Source: an uncultured Lachnospiraceae bacterium (GTDB lineage Bacteria > Bacillota > Clostridia > Lachnospirales > Lachnospiraceae). Taken from it: DNA of 64,000 nt. The first letter of the stretch is position 1. Each line of letters begins with the position of its first letter. Shown in pieces: positions 35,026-43,985 of the stretch. The position numbers and the translations under genes were made by a program. The DNA lies in contig CAJUPJ010000014.1 in assembly GCA_910588655.1 (NCBI GenBank), positions 1-64,000 of the forward strand, written 5' to 3'. Below the pieces are notes generated by a model that was not told where the DNA came from, made no database searches, and saw only the letters and a program-made list of their open reading frames with translations.

Positions 35026-36720
35026 TCAGCCACAATATTTTGCAACTGTATCCCAGACTTCTGGTATTTCCAGTCCAAGTTTCCAGAAAGCCATGCCTGC
35101 TGCCTGCCCGTTTGTAACTGCTTTCATCTTTAAGTCAAGTGACTTAGGTGTTTCTACCCACATTTTATATAAAGAGCTGCCAGATTTATATTCTATATAA
35201 TCAAGCCCTGCTTCTTCATCCCATACTGTTCCTGTACCCTGTCCTGAAGCAATCTCCGAAGCATACTTCATTGAACATGCTTCAGATGAAAGTTCTACAC
35301 TTCCGTTTTTCGTTGTTTCCTTCCATAGCCTTGAATAAAATGGAAGTGCTATTATAACCTGTTCTGCTGGCACTTGGTCTATAGTATTCTTTACAGCATC
35401 TTTGACATACTGGAGTGAAGATACTGGCCCTGCCTCTTCTGAACCAGAATAATATTCATCATATGCCATTGTTATAATATAATCTGCCACATTTGCCTGT
35501 TCAGTCCTGTTATAATATTGTGAATAACTTGCAGGCGGATAATTATCTATAGAAAGGATTATGCCATTATTACGGCACATAATACCTAATTCCCTTATAA
35601 ACTGTACAAAATCTTCCCCATTTTCCTGTCTTACATTTTCAAAATCTATATTTATCCCGTCAAGGTTGTATTTTATAGCTTCTGCCATAAGATTTTTAGC
35701 AAGCCTCTGCCTTCTTGAAGTCGCACTTAAAACCTTCCCTATCTTCATGCCAGGGTCAAAATCATCACACAGCCCCCATACCTGCAGTCCTGCTGCATGG
35801 GCACGTTCCATATATGTATAATCTGCTATAGAAGAGATATTACCTGCATTATCTATTGTTTTAAACCATGTTGGTGCTACTACATTAACACCTTTTGTAA
35901 CAGATATCAAATCCTGTAATGTATTATTAGCAGTCCTGTTTGTAACCTGGTGCCATACAAGATTGACTTTTTCACCTAAAAGATTATGTGTATATTCTTC
36001 TTCTTTGAAATCTGTTGTCCGCATCTCCTCTGTAAATTCCCCAAGCCTGTCTTCCATAATATATCCTGTAATGCCATCTTCTGTAATTGCCTTGCAGAAC
36101 CCTTCCCCGTTCTCCTCCTCTAATATGCGCAGCTTTGTGCCAGATTTTATATCAGCAAGAATAAAACTTTTATTATCCGGGTTAACACGCAGGCCCGTTT
36201 CTTTCTTTACTTTACTATATTTTTCTTTCTGGCCATATATATACTCTATAACAACCCTGTCCGGATTGTCATACTTTTTATAATCAAGCGCTGTATACTG
36301 CTTTATATAATCTATTGCAACATAAACAATATCATCCTGGATTTTAACAACCGTATAATCTTTAGTTTCTTTTCTTTTATTTGTATAACATATATTACTG
36401 TTTATTTCTGTTGAAACCACTGCCGAAGATGTACTATATAAAAGCTTATTCTCTACAGAATCCCAGTAAAACCTTGGATTAATCAGTTCTTTTATTATAT
36501 CCATGCTGATATAAACATTGCCATCCTCATATAATCCCATTTCATCACTAATTTCATCCTGTAATATAAGCTGTATCTTTCCTTCCTCCACATTAAAATA
36601 ATCTGTAAGTGCCATATGTTCTTTGCTTGGCATATTTTTCCTTAAAATTATGATAATAGAAATTATTATAATAACTAATACTAACGCTGCGGCTGGAATT
36701 AAAATTTGTTTCTTTTTCAT
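35026..36720 (-). CDS. Membrane-anchored GH18 hydrolase with SH3-like domain (spore-type)
   Basis: 564 residues. N-terminal membrane anchor (about 6-26), a stalk of copper-amine-oxidase-N-like repeats (about 45-160: YISMDIIKELINPRFYWDS), an SH3-like domain at about 172-225 (ETGLRVNPDNKSFIL... GITGYIMEDRLG), then a GH18 barrel from about 250. The catalytic motif is LDGINIDFEN, with Glu361. GH18 enzymes of this design occur among spore germination and cortex-lytic proteins (YaaH/SleL type), though a vegetative peptidoglycan role is possible. RBS AAGGAAG precedes the ATG. Confidence 0.82.
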   Translation of the reverse strand: MKKKQILIPAAALVLVIIIISIIIILRKNMPSKEHMALTDYFNVEEGKIQLILQDEISDEMGLYEDGNVYISMDIIKELINPRFYWDSVENKLLYSTSSAVVSTEINSNICYTNKRKETKDYTVVKIQDDIVYVAIDYIKQYTALDYKKYDNPDRVVIEYIYGQKEKYSKVKKETGLRVNPDNKSFILADIKSGTKLRILEEENGEGFCKAITEDGITGYIMEDRLGEFTEEMRTTDFKEEEYTHNLLGEKVNLVWHQVTNRTANNTLQDLISVTKGVNVVAPTWFKTIDNAGNISSIADYTYMERAHAAGLQVWGLCDDFDPGMKIGKVLSATSRRQRLAKNLMAEAIKYNLDGINIDFENVRQENGEDFVQFIRELGIMCRNNGIILSIDNYPPASYSQYYNRTEQANVADYIITMAYDEYYSGSEEAGPVSSLQYVKDAVKNTIDQVPAEQVIIALPFYSRLWKETTKNGSVELSSEACSMKYASEIASGQGTGTVWDEEAGLDYIEYKSGSSLYKMWVETPKSLDLKMKAVTNGQAAGMAFWKLGLEIPEVWDTVAKYCG

Positions 36721-36845
36721 ATGTCAGCTTCCTTTTCTTCTCATATAGTTATAATATGATAAGTATAACACTTTACATGCTGATAAACAAGAAGTCTTAT
36801 TATGAAAAAAACGTGTGGCCCATAAATTTTTTGTTTTAACAGAAC

Positions 36846-36924
36846 AGCAGGGGCAATCCCGGGCATGATTCCCCTGCTAGTCCCAGCTTACAACATTGCA
36901 CCAGGAATTACATCCAGTTCCTGG
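36846..36924. terminator. Two hairpins downstream of the small gene at 36970-37203
   Basis: AGCAGGGG / CCCCTGCT (36846-36878) and CCAGGAA / TTCCTGG (36901-36924). They lie between GH18 and the 77-residue unknown gene; the T-runs are weak, so these are candidate terminators only. Confidence 0.45.
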
Positions 36925-36969
36925 ATTTAAAGGGCTGCCAGACCTTCCATGTTTTAATAAATTGGTTTT

Positions 36970-37203
36970 TCAGACACTTGTAATGCGCTCAAAGTCTATC
37001 TGGACTATCCTGCCATGCTCATCACCTGTATAGCTTTTCATATAGTAGCTGTTCTCCATTACCTGTTTAAGCTGCTCTGCATCACCAAGGGAGTAATGCC
37101 TGCCATCAACCTTAACTTCAACACCAGCATATTCAGCTTGTTTAATTTCGGATATGAGCCATGAATACATGATATCCTTTAGTTCTTCTGGTTTATTGTC
37201 CAA
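36970..37203 (-). CDS. Small protein of unknown function
   Basis: 77 residues. The start is a TTG at 37203 with RBS GGGAGG 9-10 nt upstream. Composition: hydrophilic, acidic N-terminus (EELKDIMYSWLISEIKQAEY), a central VKVDGRHYSLGDAEQLKQVM, and a C-terminus GRIVQIDFERITSV. No membrane segment, cysteine motif or known domain is recognised. Conservation is suggested by good RBS and codon use like neighbouring genes. No family assignment can be given. Confidence 0.6.
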   Translation of the reverse strand: MDNKPEELKDIMYSWLISEIKQAEYAGVEVKVDGRHYSLGDAEQLKQVMENSYYMKSYTGDEHGRIVQIDFERITSV

Positions 37204-37592
37204 TTTTACCTGCCTCCCATAAATTAACAGCTATGCATTTTTGTGATACGCTCTATGTTTTTCCTAAATACTTTATATATAAAAGAGTTCCGGATTCCTG
37301 ATATCTATGGTATAAGTAAAATATGGCTGGCATAATGCCAAGTGCCTGTTTGTCCTCCTTTCTTTTTAGAACCCGTTTCTCTGGTGTGTATTATATTATA
37401 TCATGGAGACTTTTAACTACGGTATATATTACAATAATAATAATTTTTTTTGTAGTAAAATTCCAGGATTTTGTATAAAAACTCACATTTTTCTCACATT
37501 TGAAATTAATAAACAATAAACTTGAAAAAACTCCTAGTATTTCTTATCACAATTTACAAACCCTATTTACTACGGGAAAATTATCTTTTACG
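37204..37592. other. Intergenic region between the small unknown gene and mecA
   Basis: No gene seen on either strand. AT-rich, with a short GC-containing patch TGGCATAATGCCA near 37324. It holds the divergent upstream regions of the small minus-strand gene and mecA. Confidence 0.4.
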
Positions 37593-37621
37593 TTGACTTA
37601 TATAGTAGTTTAAATTATAAT
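37593..37621 (+). promoter_or_regulatory. Promoter of mecA
   Basis: TTGACT (37593-37598), 17-bp spacer, TATAAT (37616-37621), just upstream of mecA. Very good sigma-A match. Confidence 0.7.
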
Positions 37622-37686
37622 TTGAATATGGATATATGTACTATTTTGACGATTATTGCAACATTAAAAAGAAGGGAAGTGAGCCT

Positions 37687-38478
37687 GTGCGAATAGAAAA
37701 AATTAGCGACAAACAAATCCGCTGTACTTTAAACAAACAGGATTTATCCGACCGCGAACTCCGTATTAGCGAGCTGGCATATGGAACTGATAAGGCAAAA
37801 GCACTTTTCCGCGACATGATGCAGCAGGCTTCATATGAATTCGGATTTGAAACAGAAGATATTCCTTTAATGATAGAAGCTATACCTATGTATCCTGACA
37901 CCCTTGTACTGGTTATTACTAAAGTTGAAGACCCTGATGAGCTTGATACGCGTTTCTCAAGCTTTTCAGATAACCCTGATGAATTATATGATGACAATGA
38001 TTATGATTATGAAATAGAAGACTCTTTAAATTCCAGCATGGATGACGGTTATATTACAGATGATGGTGACACATTATCTTTTGTGCCAGATATACAGGAA
38101 GAAAGGGAAACTGATTTTATATCATTGTCTGAAGCGCTTGGCATGGAACCAAGGCCTAAAACACCTGATACCAAAATTAGTACAGATACCATTAAAGTAT
38201 TTTTATTTAAGAAACTTGAAGACATAGCTGCACTGGCATACAGGCTGGACAACGTATATAACGGCCATAACACCGTATATAAAGATAATGCTAAAGGAAA
38301 TTATTACCTTATATTGCATAAATCCGGACATTCGCCAGATGAATTTAACCAAATCTGCAATATTACAGGTGAATATGGAACTCCTTTAAAAAATACTTAT
38401 GCAAGCCCTTCATATTTTGAAGAGCATTTTGAACCACTGGTAAAGCTGGATGCTATACAGAAACTGGCTAAAATCTGA
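37687..38478 (+). CDS. mecA: Adaptor protein MecA
   Basis: About 263 residues. MecA is the ClpC adaptor that delivers substrates for degradation. The family start VRIEKISDKQIRCTLNKQDL is at residues 1-20, and the C-terminal ClpC-binding half includes FLFKKLEDIAALAYRL. The central linker (about 100-150) is very acidic (many Asp/Glu), as in the family. I chose GTG 37687, which matches the family start; ATG 37636 would add 17 residues. The acidic, unstructured linker is longer than in Bacillus. Confidence 0.85.
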   Translation: MRIEKISDKQIRCTLNKQDLSDRELRISELAYGTDKAKALFRDMMQQASYEFGFETEDIPLMIEAIPMYPDTLVLVITKVEDPDELDTRFSSFSDNPDELYDDNDYDYEIEDSLNSSMDDGYITDDGDTLSFVPDIQEERETDFISLSEALGMEPRPKTPDTKISTDTIKVFLFKKLEDIAALAYRLDNVYNGHNTVYKDNAKGNYYLILHKSGHSPDEFNQICNITGEYGTPLKNTYASPSYFEEHFEPLVKLDAIQKLAKI

Positions 38479-38524
38479 CAGGATTTCCTGCGCCTTACCT
38501 TGCTTCTGATTACAGACATAATAA

Positions 38525-38554
38525 AAATGGCATGTTTTATAAAACATGCCATTT
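38525..38554. terminator. Bidirectional terminator of mecA and the DUF1858 gene
   Basis: A 13-bp perfect stem AAATGGCATGTTTT / AAAACATGCCATTT with T/A runs on both sides, between mecA and the converging DUF1858 gene. Confidence 0.8.
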
Positions 38555-38598
38555 GATTTCCATAAAAATATATCCAGCCTGTAAAATTCTTCTGTTAA

Positions 38599-38805
38599 TT
38601 ATTTATTAGCCAGATATTCATTAACTGTTTCAACAAGCTTTCCAGCTTCAAGCCCATGTACTACAGCAGCTTCTGCAAGACTTTCACCCTGTGAAGCCGG
38701 GCATCCTATACAGTGCATTCCTGATGCCATAAGGATAGGGCCGATACCTGGGTCTAATTTAAGCATATCTGCAATTACCATATCTTCTGATACTCTTTCA
38801 GTCAT
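38599..38805 (-). CDS. DUF1858-domain protein
   Basis: 68 residues. The family pattern is ERVSEDMVIADMLKLDPGI, then GMHCIGCP with two close cysteines, then the C-terminal helix. DUF1858 occurs alone or fused to hybrid-cluster and ScdA-type proteins. The two-Cys motif suggests iron, metal or redox binding, but function is not established. RBS GGGGAT before the ATG. It is downstream of the ferredoxin and Fe-ADH on the same strand. Confidence 0.8.
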   Translation of the reverse strand: MTERVSEDMVIADMLKLDPGIGPILMASGMHCIGCPASQGESLAEAAVVHGLEAGKLVETVNEYLANK

Positions 38806-39015
38806 AATATCCCCATTTCTGCGTTGTATATATTTAAAACAGCTGCCAGCCCTTCCGCATAAGACAACGCGCCTATGCAGAATTTATAATGGCAGCAGTA
38901 CTGGCTTTAATATTCCCAGCCAGTGCAGTATTAATTCATACAAGATAAAAAGCCGCTGTCATGTGGCGTATAAAAACGCCAGCCAGCCAGCAGCCCTATG
39001 TCCCCAATGCAGAAA

Positions 39016-39186
39016 TTATTCCTCAGAAATTGCACCTGAAGGGCATGTTCCTGCACAAGCACCACAGCTGATACATGTATCAGGGTCAATCACATAATGT
39101 GCATCTCCTTCTGAGATAGCACCTACTGGACATCCGCCTGCACAAGCACCACAGCTTACGCAGTCATCACTAATTACATATGCCAT
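39016..39186 (-). CDS. 2[4Fe-4S] ferredoxin
   Basis: 56 residues. Two complete cluster-binding motifs, CVSCGACAGGCP and CISCGACAGTCP, each CxxCxxCxxxCP, typical of clostridial ferredoxin (usual length 55-58). It carries electrons for ferredoxin-dependent enzymes such as hydrogenase and pyruvate:ferredoxin oxidoreductase. RBS AAGGAGG precedes ATG 39186. Confidence 0.95.
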   Translation of the reverse strand: MAYVISDDCVSCGACAGGCPVGAISEGDAHYVIDPDTCISCGACAGTCPSGAISEE

Positions 39187-39324
39187 TCTAAAGTACCTCC
39201 TTTTAATTTTGTCTTTTCATTATAATACACATCTAAAAATATTACAAGGACAAACTGGATATTTTATTCCCTGCTTTATAAAATTTTTATGTCTGGTAAT
39301 AGCAGAATATGTAATAATTTCTTA

Positions 39325-40536
39325 TTAGAAATCTACCTCTGTATCATAATAACAGCATTTAAGCAGTTTCTCCATTTCCTCCTGTGAAGGCTGGCGCGGG
39401 TTAGAACCTGTACATGCATCTAAAAGTGCATTTGCTGCTATCCCAGGCAGTTTCTCCAGGAATTCATCTTCTGGCACAATACCTGTATCTGCTGGTACAC
39501 CACCATCACCATAATTCTTTATACAATGAGGGATATTAAGGTCATCATTCATCTTACGCAGGTAATTTATAAGAATATCAACCTTTTCATCATCAGAACT
39601 GCCGCCAAGCCCCATATAATCTACTATCTCACCATAACGTTTCTTAGCAGTTTCATCCTTGCTGTTAAACTTTATAACCTTAGGAAGATACATAGCATTA
39701 GCAGCACCATGTATTATATGTCCATTTTTAAATACAGCACCTGTTTTATGTGCCATTGAATGTACAATACCAAGAAGTGCATTAGAAAATGCCATACCTG
39801 CAAGGCACTGTGCGTCATGCATCTTGTCCCTGCTGTCCATATCCCCATTATATGACTTTACAAGGTCTGCTTCAATCATCTTAATAGCCCATATTGCAAG
39901 AGGGTCTGTGTAGTTACAGTTAGCAGTTGAAACATATGCTTCTATTGCATGTGTCATAGCGTCCATTCCTGTATGTGCTACAAGGTGTACTGGCATAGTT
40001 TCTGCAAGTTCTGAGTCAACAATTGCAACATCTGGTGTAATCTCAAAATCAGCTATAGGATATTTAATACCTTTTTCATAATCTGTTATAATTGAAAATG
40101 CTGTTACTTCTGTAGCTGTACCAGATGTTGAAGAAATAGCACAAAAGCGTGCTTTCTTACGGAGTGGCGGAATTCCAAACACTTTGCACATATCCTCAAA
40201 TGTAATATCAGGGTATTCATATTTAATCCACATTGCCTTAGCAGCATCAATAGGAGAACCTCCGCCCATTGCCACAATCCAGTCAGGTTCAAACTTCTGC
40301 ATAACCTCTGCACCACGCATAACTGTGTCTACTGACGGGTCAGGTTCAATCCCTTCAAATAGTTCTACTTCCATACCTGCTTCTTTAAGATAACCAACTG
40401 CCTTATCAAGAAAACCATTGCGCTTCATAGAACCGCCGCCAACACATACAATAGCTTTCTTTCCAGTAAAGCTTTTCAGCGCCTCTAACGAACCCTTGCC
40501 ATGGTATAAATCTCTTGGTAATGTAAATCTTGCCAT
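39325..40536 (-). CDS. Iron-containing alcohol dehydrogenase (butanol-dehydrogenase-like)
   Basis: 403 residues, Fe-ADH family. The N-terminal nucleotide-binding region shows GGGSMKRNGFLD and GGGSPIDAAKAMW. The metal-binding part is HTGMDAMTHAIEAYVS with GIVHSMAHKTGAVFKNGHIIHGAANA (four conserved Asp/His ligands). These enzymes reduce aldehydes such as butyraldehyde with NAD(P)H. RBS AGGAGG precedes the ATG. It is followed by the ferredoxin gene; the downstream gap holds no clear terminator. Confidence 0.92.
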   Translation of the reverse strand: MARFTLPRDLYHGKGSLEALKSFTGKKAIVCVGGGSMKRNGFLDKAVGYLKEAGMEVELFEGIEPDPSVDTVMRGAEVMQKFEPDWIVAMGGGSPIDAAKAMWIKYEYPDITFEDMCKVFGIPPLRKKARFCAISSTSGTATEVTAFSIITDYEKGIKYPIADFEITPDVAIVDSELAETMPVHLVAHTGMDAMTHAIEAYVSTANCNYTDPLAIWAIKMIEADLVKSYNGDMDSRDKMHDAQCLAGMAFSNALLGIVHSMAHKTGAVFKNGHIIHGAANAMYLPKVIKFNSKDETAKKRYGEIVDYMGLGGSSDDEKVDILINYLRKMNDDLNIPHCIKNYGDGGVPADTGIVPEDEFLEKLPGIAANALLDACTGSNPRQPSQEEMEKLLKCCYYDTEVDF

Positions 40537-40658
40537 AATTTTCCTCCTTATTTTGTTACTTTTTACTAAATTTACTGGACTTTTATCTCTCTTTTACAAC
40601 ATATTTATATCTTAACATTATAGAAATTATGCGTCAACTGAAAAATTTATAAAATAAA

Positions 40659-40990
40659 AATGAGGGGCATTTCCGTTATGATGCAATGCTATTAAGTTAA
40701 GAAAAGATGTTTATAAGTGTTAAATATTGGATGCACTGGCAAATCCAAAGTGCCTTCCAATGAACAGAACGCTTCCGCTTGGACATCGCACGCAATGGAT
40801 GCATAAAGCCCTTATGTCCCTGCGGAACATAAGGGCTTAAGCACCAGCGGCTCTGTACATCTGTTCCTTGGAAGCACATTTGGAATTTGCCAGCTAATCT
40901 ACATTTTGACAATTTATAGAAATACCTTTGCGCAAACTCTTAACTAAACGGCATTGCACTATTGCGGAGGCTTAAATGCCCCTTGTCATT
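40659..40990. repeat. Nested palindrome, copy 2 of the dispersed repeat family
   Basis: Outer arms AATGAGGGGCATTT and AAATGCCCCTTGTCATT, a middle pair CTGGCAAATCCAAAGTGCCTTCC (about 40734-40756) with its reverse GGAAGCACATTTGGAATTTGCCAG (about 40873-40896), and an inner 12-bp stem AAGCCCTTATGT / ACATAAGGGCTT. A TTAAGTTAAGAA / CTTAACTAA pair lies between the outer and middle arms. Same modules as 41108-41580. An open frame on the minus strand (40697-40912) is only a reading of the palindrome. Confidence 0.8.
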
Positions 40991-41107
40991 AATATTTAGA
41001 GGGAACACATAAGACTCTGACGGACGCAAGGCACAATAGTATAATTTTGTACTATATTACTACACAAGCTAATACGTGACTAGCAGAATGGATTTTCCCA
41101 CCCCCAT

Positions 41108-41580
41108 TTACAGTTATTTTATTTTTTCTGTTTTATTGTATAGTTGTGATGACAGGTTTCATGTGCCAGATGCCACAATATTCCGTAACAGGGGTACGCT
41201 TCTGCTGCATGTATTATCGTAGCACAATGTCATTTAGTTAAGAATTTAGGCGGAAAATATTTTATAAATTACCAAAGTGTAGAATGGCTGGCAAATTCCA
41301 AATGTGCTTCCATGAAAAAACTGTACGAAGCCGCTGGTGCTTAAGCCCTGTACTTTAGGGCTTTATGCACCATTGCGTGCAAGCCCTTACCAAACCAGCA
41401 GGAGCGTGCTTTGTTCATGGAAGGCACTTTGGATTTGCCAGCAGACCCAATATATGTAATTTTTAAACATCTTTTCTGGACTAAATGACATTGTATCGTA
41501 GCATAAGCGTACCCCTGGTGCGGAATATTCTGGTTCTGGCACACAGAAAACGTCCGTAAAAACAAAAAATAACTGTAAAA
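41108..41580. repeat. Nested palindrome, copy 3 (largest) of the dispersed repeat family
   Basis: About 470 bp that fold back on themselves. Outer pair TACAGTTATTTT / AAAATAACTGTA; then GTGCCAGA...AATATTCCG...AGGGGTACGCTT with its reverse complement near 41500-41545; then AATGTCATTTAGTTAAGAA with the reverse GGACTAAATGACATTG; then CTGGCAAATTCCAAATGTGCTTCC with GGAAGGCACTTTGGATTTGCCAG; then an inner stem AAGCCCTGTACTTTAGGGCTT. Every level has symmetric partners. A 225-nt minus-strand frame is a by-product. It ends directly upstream of the LacI-regulator promoter. Confidence 0.85.
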
Positions 41581-41587
41581 TTTCCTC

Positions 41588-41616
41588 TTGACTTATTGGC
41601 TGAAAGTTGGTAAATT
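41588..41616 (+). promoter_or_regulatory. Promoter of the LacI-type regulator
   Basis: TTGACT, 17-bp spacer, TAAATT, beginning right after the palindrome at 41108-41580 and about 50 bp before the regulator's GTG. Confidence 0.5.
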
Positions 41617-41666
41617 ATTTACAGAGCAACCGTTTGCGCAATAAGGCTGTCCCGGGAGATGGTAAA

Positions 41667-42662
41667 GTGAATAAAAGCATTACAATAGCAGATATAGCAG
41701 AAAACCTTGGAATATCCAAGACTACAGTTTCCAGGGCTATATCAGGAAAAGGACGTATAAGCGAAGCCACAAGGCAGCGTGTAAAAGCTTATATGGAAGA
41801 AAACAACTACAAGCCAAATGTTATAGCACAGGGGCTTGCAAAATCAAAAACTTATAATATAGGCGTTGCCATGCCTTCTGATTATGGAATTGAAGACATG
41901 TCTTATTTCCAGAACTGCCTTGTAGGGCTTCAGGAAATGGCATCATTATATGAATATGATATAATTTTAACAGTCTGCAATAATAGTGATTTAGGGCAGC
42001 TTGAACGCATAGTATCTAACAGCAAGGTAGATGGTGTTATACTTATGCGTACCCTTATAGAAGATGAAGCAGTAAAAATGCTGTTAAAACAGGAATTTCC
42101 ATTTGTAGTTATTGGAATGTCTGGGTATAATAACGTTATCCAGATAGAGCATAACCATTTTGAGGGATGCAAAGAACTTACTTCAATGCTGCTTATGAAA
42201 AACCTTAAACGCATAGCAGTTATAGGCGGCAGTAAAGCACATATGGTTACATCAAGCCGTATAAACGGATATAAGGCAGCATATAAAGAGTTAAATATAA
42301 AAATACCACAGGGGCTGGTATATCTTGACCAGGATAATTCCATAATGGTTGAAAGGGCTGTTGACAATATATTTATGCATGGTGCAGACTGTATAATCTG
42401 CATGGATGATGCTATATGTTCTGTTGTGCTAAATAAACTCAGAAGAGAACACATAGAAGTTCCTGCTGATATTAAAATAGCATCATTTTTTGACAGTATG
42501 CTCCTTAATCATAATGTCCCCGCAATTACATCACTATCATTTGATGTAAGGGAAATCGGGAGGACTGCCTGCAAAACGCTTATAGACATGCTTGATGGCA
42601 TTAAAGTAAAAGAAATTAATTATTTAGGATATAAAGTAGAACTTAAAGAATCTACAAGGTAA
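41667..42662 (+). CDS. LacI-family transcriptional regulator
   Basis: About 331 residues. An N-terminal LacI helix-turn-helix (ITIADIAENLGISKTTVSRAI, about 4-24) and hinge SGKGRISEATRQRV are followed by a periplasmic-binding-protein-like sensor domain. Start: GTG 41667 with RBS GGGAG; a TTG 60 nt upstream has a weaker case. It is co-directional with the GH53 galactanase and galE, so it likely controls galactan use, with galacto-oligosaccharide or galactose as inducer. Which sugar binds cannot be read from the sequence. Confidence 0.88.
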   Translation: MNKSITIADIAENLGISKTTVSRAISGKGRISEATRQRVKAYMEENNYKPNVIAQGLAKSKTYNIGVAMPSDYGIEDMSYFQNCLVGLQEMASLYEYDIILTVCNNSDLGQLERIVSNSKVDGVILMRTLIEDEAVKMLLKQEFPFVVIGMSGYNNVIQIEHNHFEGCKELTSMLLMKNLKRIAVIGGSKAHMVTSSRINGYKAAYKELNIKIPQGLVYLDQDNSIMVERAVDNIFMHGADCIICMDDAICSVVLNKLRREHIEVPADIKIASFFDSMLLNHNVPAITSLSFDVREIGRTACKTLIDMLDGIKVKEINYLGYKVELKESTR

Positions 42663-42741
42663 ACAGACATCTGCAAATATATTAAAACAGGCATAAAGGC
42701 TGTAATATTTAGGCTGCTATAAGGCAGCATGGGGGATTTTT

Positions 42742-43893
42742 ATGGATAAATTTATTAAAGGAATGGATATTTCCACTCTTATAGAATTAGAAAACTGTGG
42801 TGCAAAATACTACGACTATGGAAAAGAAGGGGACTTATTTGATATACTTAAGTCATATGGCACTAATGCAGTACGTATAAGATTGTGGAATAACCCATAT
42901 GACGGACAGGGCATGCCTTATGGTGCGGGCACCAACGATATTACAACAATGCTCAAGCTTGCCCAAAGGGCAAAGGCACATGGGATGGATATACTGCTTG
43001 ATTTGCATTATAGTGATTTCTGGGCTGACCCTGGCAAACAGTTTAAGCCAAAGGCATGGGAAAACCTGGATGTAAACCAGCTTGAACAGGCTGTGTACGA
43101 TTATACAGCTGAAGTCCTGGACATCTGCAAAGAAAACGGGTGCCTTCCAGATATGGTACAGACAGGTAATGAACTTTCTAATGGAATGTTGTGGCCAGAC
43201 GGACAGATTTTTGATGATAATACTGCTGCTGCCCTTGGACGCACTCCAGAATATGATAACCTTGCACGGTTTGTAAGTGCAGGGATACGTGCTGTTAAGG
43301 CAGCAGATGCTGGCATAAAGACAATGATACACCTTGATAATGGCGGCAATAATGAATTATACCGCCGCTGGTTTGATAATTATATAAAACGTGGTGAAGA
43401 TTTTGATATAATAGGTCTTTCATACTATCCTTTCTGGCATGGGACACTTGATGATTTAAGTGCTAATATGGCAGATATTGCCAGACGCTATGGCAAGGAA
43501 TTAATTGTAGCTGAGGTTTCTATGGGCTTTACTATGGAAGATTATAAGGACTATGAAAAACTGTCTTCTGAAGAACGCAAGGGAATGGCTACAAGACAGG
43601 AACTTGTTGATAAAATTGAATACCCTATGACTAAAGAAGGCCAGTCAGGCTTTATGAAGGATTTGCTTGACAGGATTTGCAAAGTGCCAGGAGGGCTTGG
43701 CACAGGCTTCTTTTACTGGGAACCGGCATGGATACCTGTACATGGTTCTGGCTGGGCAACAAAGGAGTCCCTTGAATATATAAAAGACCCTGGTCCATGT
43801 GGCAATGAATGGGCAAACCAGGCATTATTTGACTATAATGGCAATGCGCTTCCTGCATTAAAGCTTATAAGGGATTACAAGCCGGTAAAATAA
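42742..43893 (+). CDS. GH53 arabinogalactan endo-beta-1,4-galactanase
   Basis: 383 residues. GH53 cuts beta-1,4-galactan side chains of pectic rhamnogalacturonan I. N-terminus KGMDISTLIELENCGAKYYD is family-typical. Acid/base Glu144 lies in VQTGNELSNGM and the nucleophile Glu258 in LIVAEVSMGF. No signal peptide is visible, so it probably acts inside on imported oligosaccharides, an unusual point since most GH53 enzymes are secreted. RBS GGGGGA precedes the ATG. Flanked by a LacI regulator and galE. Confidence 0.9.
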   Translation: MDKFIKGMDISTLIELENCGAKYYDYGKEGDLFDILKSYGTNAVRIRLWNNPYDGQGMPYGAGTNDITTMLKLAQRAKAHGMDILLDLHYSDFWADPGKQFKPKAWENLDVNQLEQAVYDYTAEVLDICKENGCLPDMVQTGNELSNGMLWPDGQIFDDNTAAALGRTPEYDNLARFVSAGIRAVKAADAGIKTMIHLDNGGNNELYRRWFDNYIKRGEDFDIIGLSYYPFWHGTLDDLSANMADIARRYGKELIVAEVSMGFTMEDYKDYEKLSSEERKGMATRQELVDKIEYPMTKEGQSGFMKDLLDRICKVPGGLGTGFFYWEPAWIPVHGSGWATKESLEYIKDPGPCGNEWANQALFDYNGNALPALKLIRDYKPVK

Positions 43894-43985
43894 TTAAACG
43901 GACTATCCAAAGGGCTTACTTAATGAGGTTAAATCTGCTAATAAATTGCATTTGCAATTAAAATAAAGAAATGGAGGAATTTGTT

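Noticed and set aside
40697..40912. 71-codon minus-strand frame
   Set aside because: It lies entirely inside the nested palindrome and its sequence is a direct result of the inverted modules.
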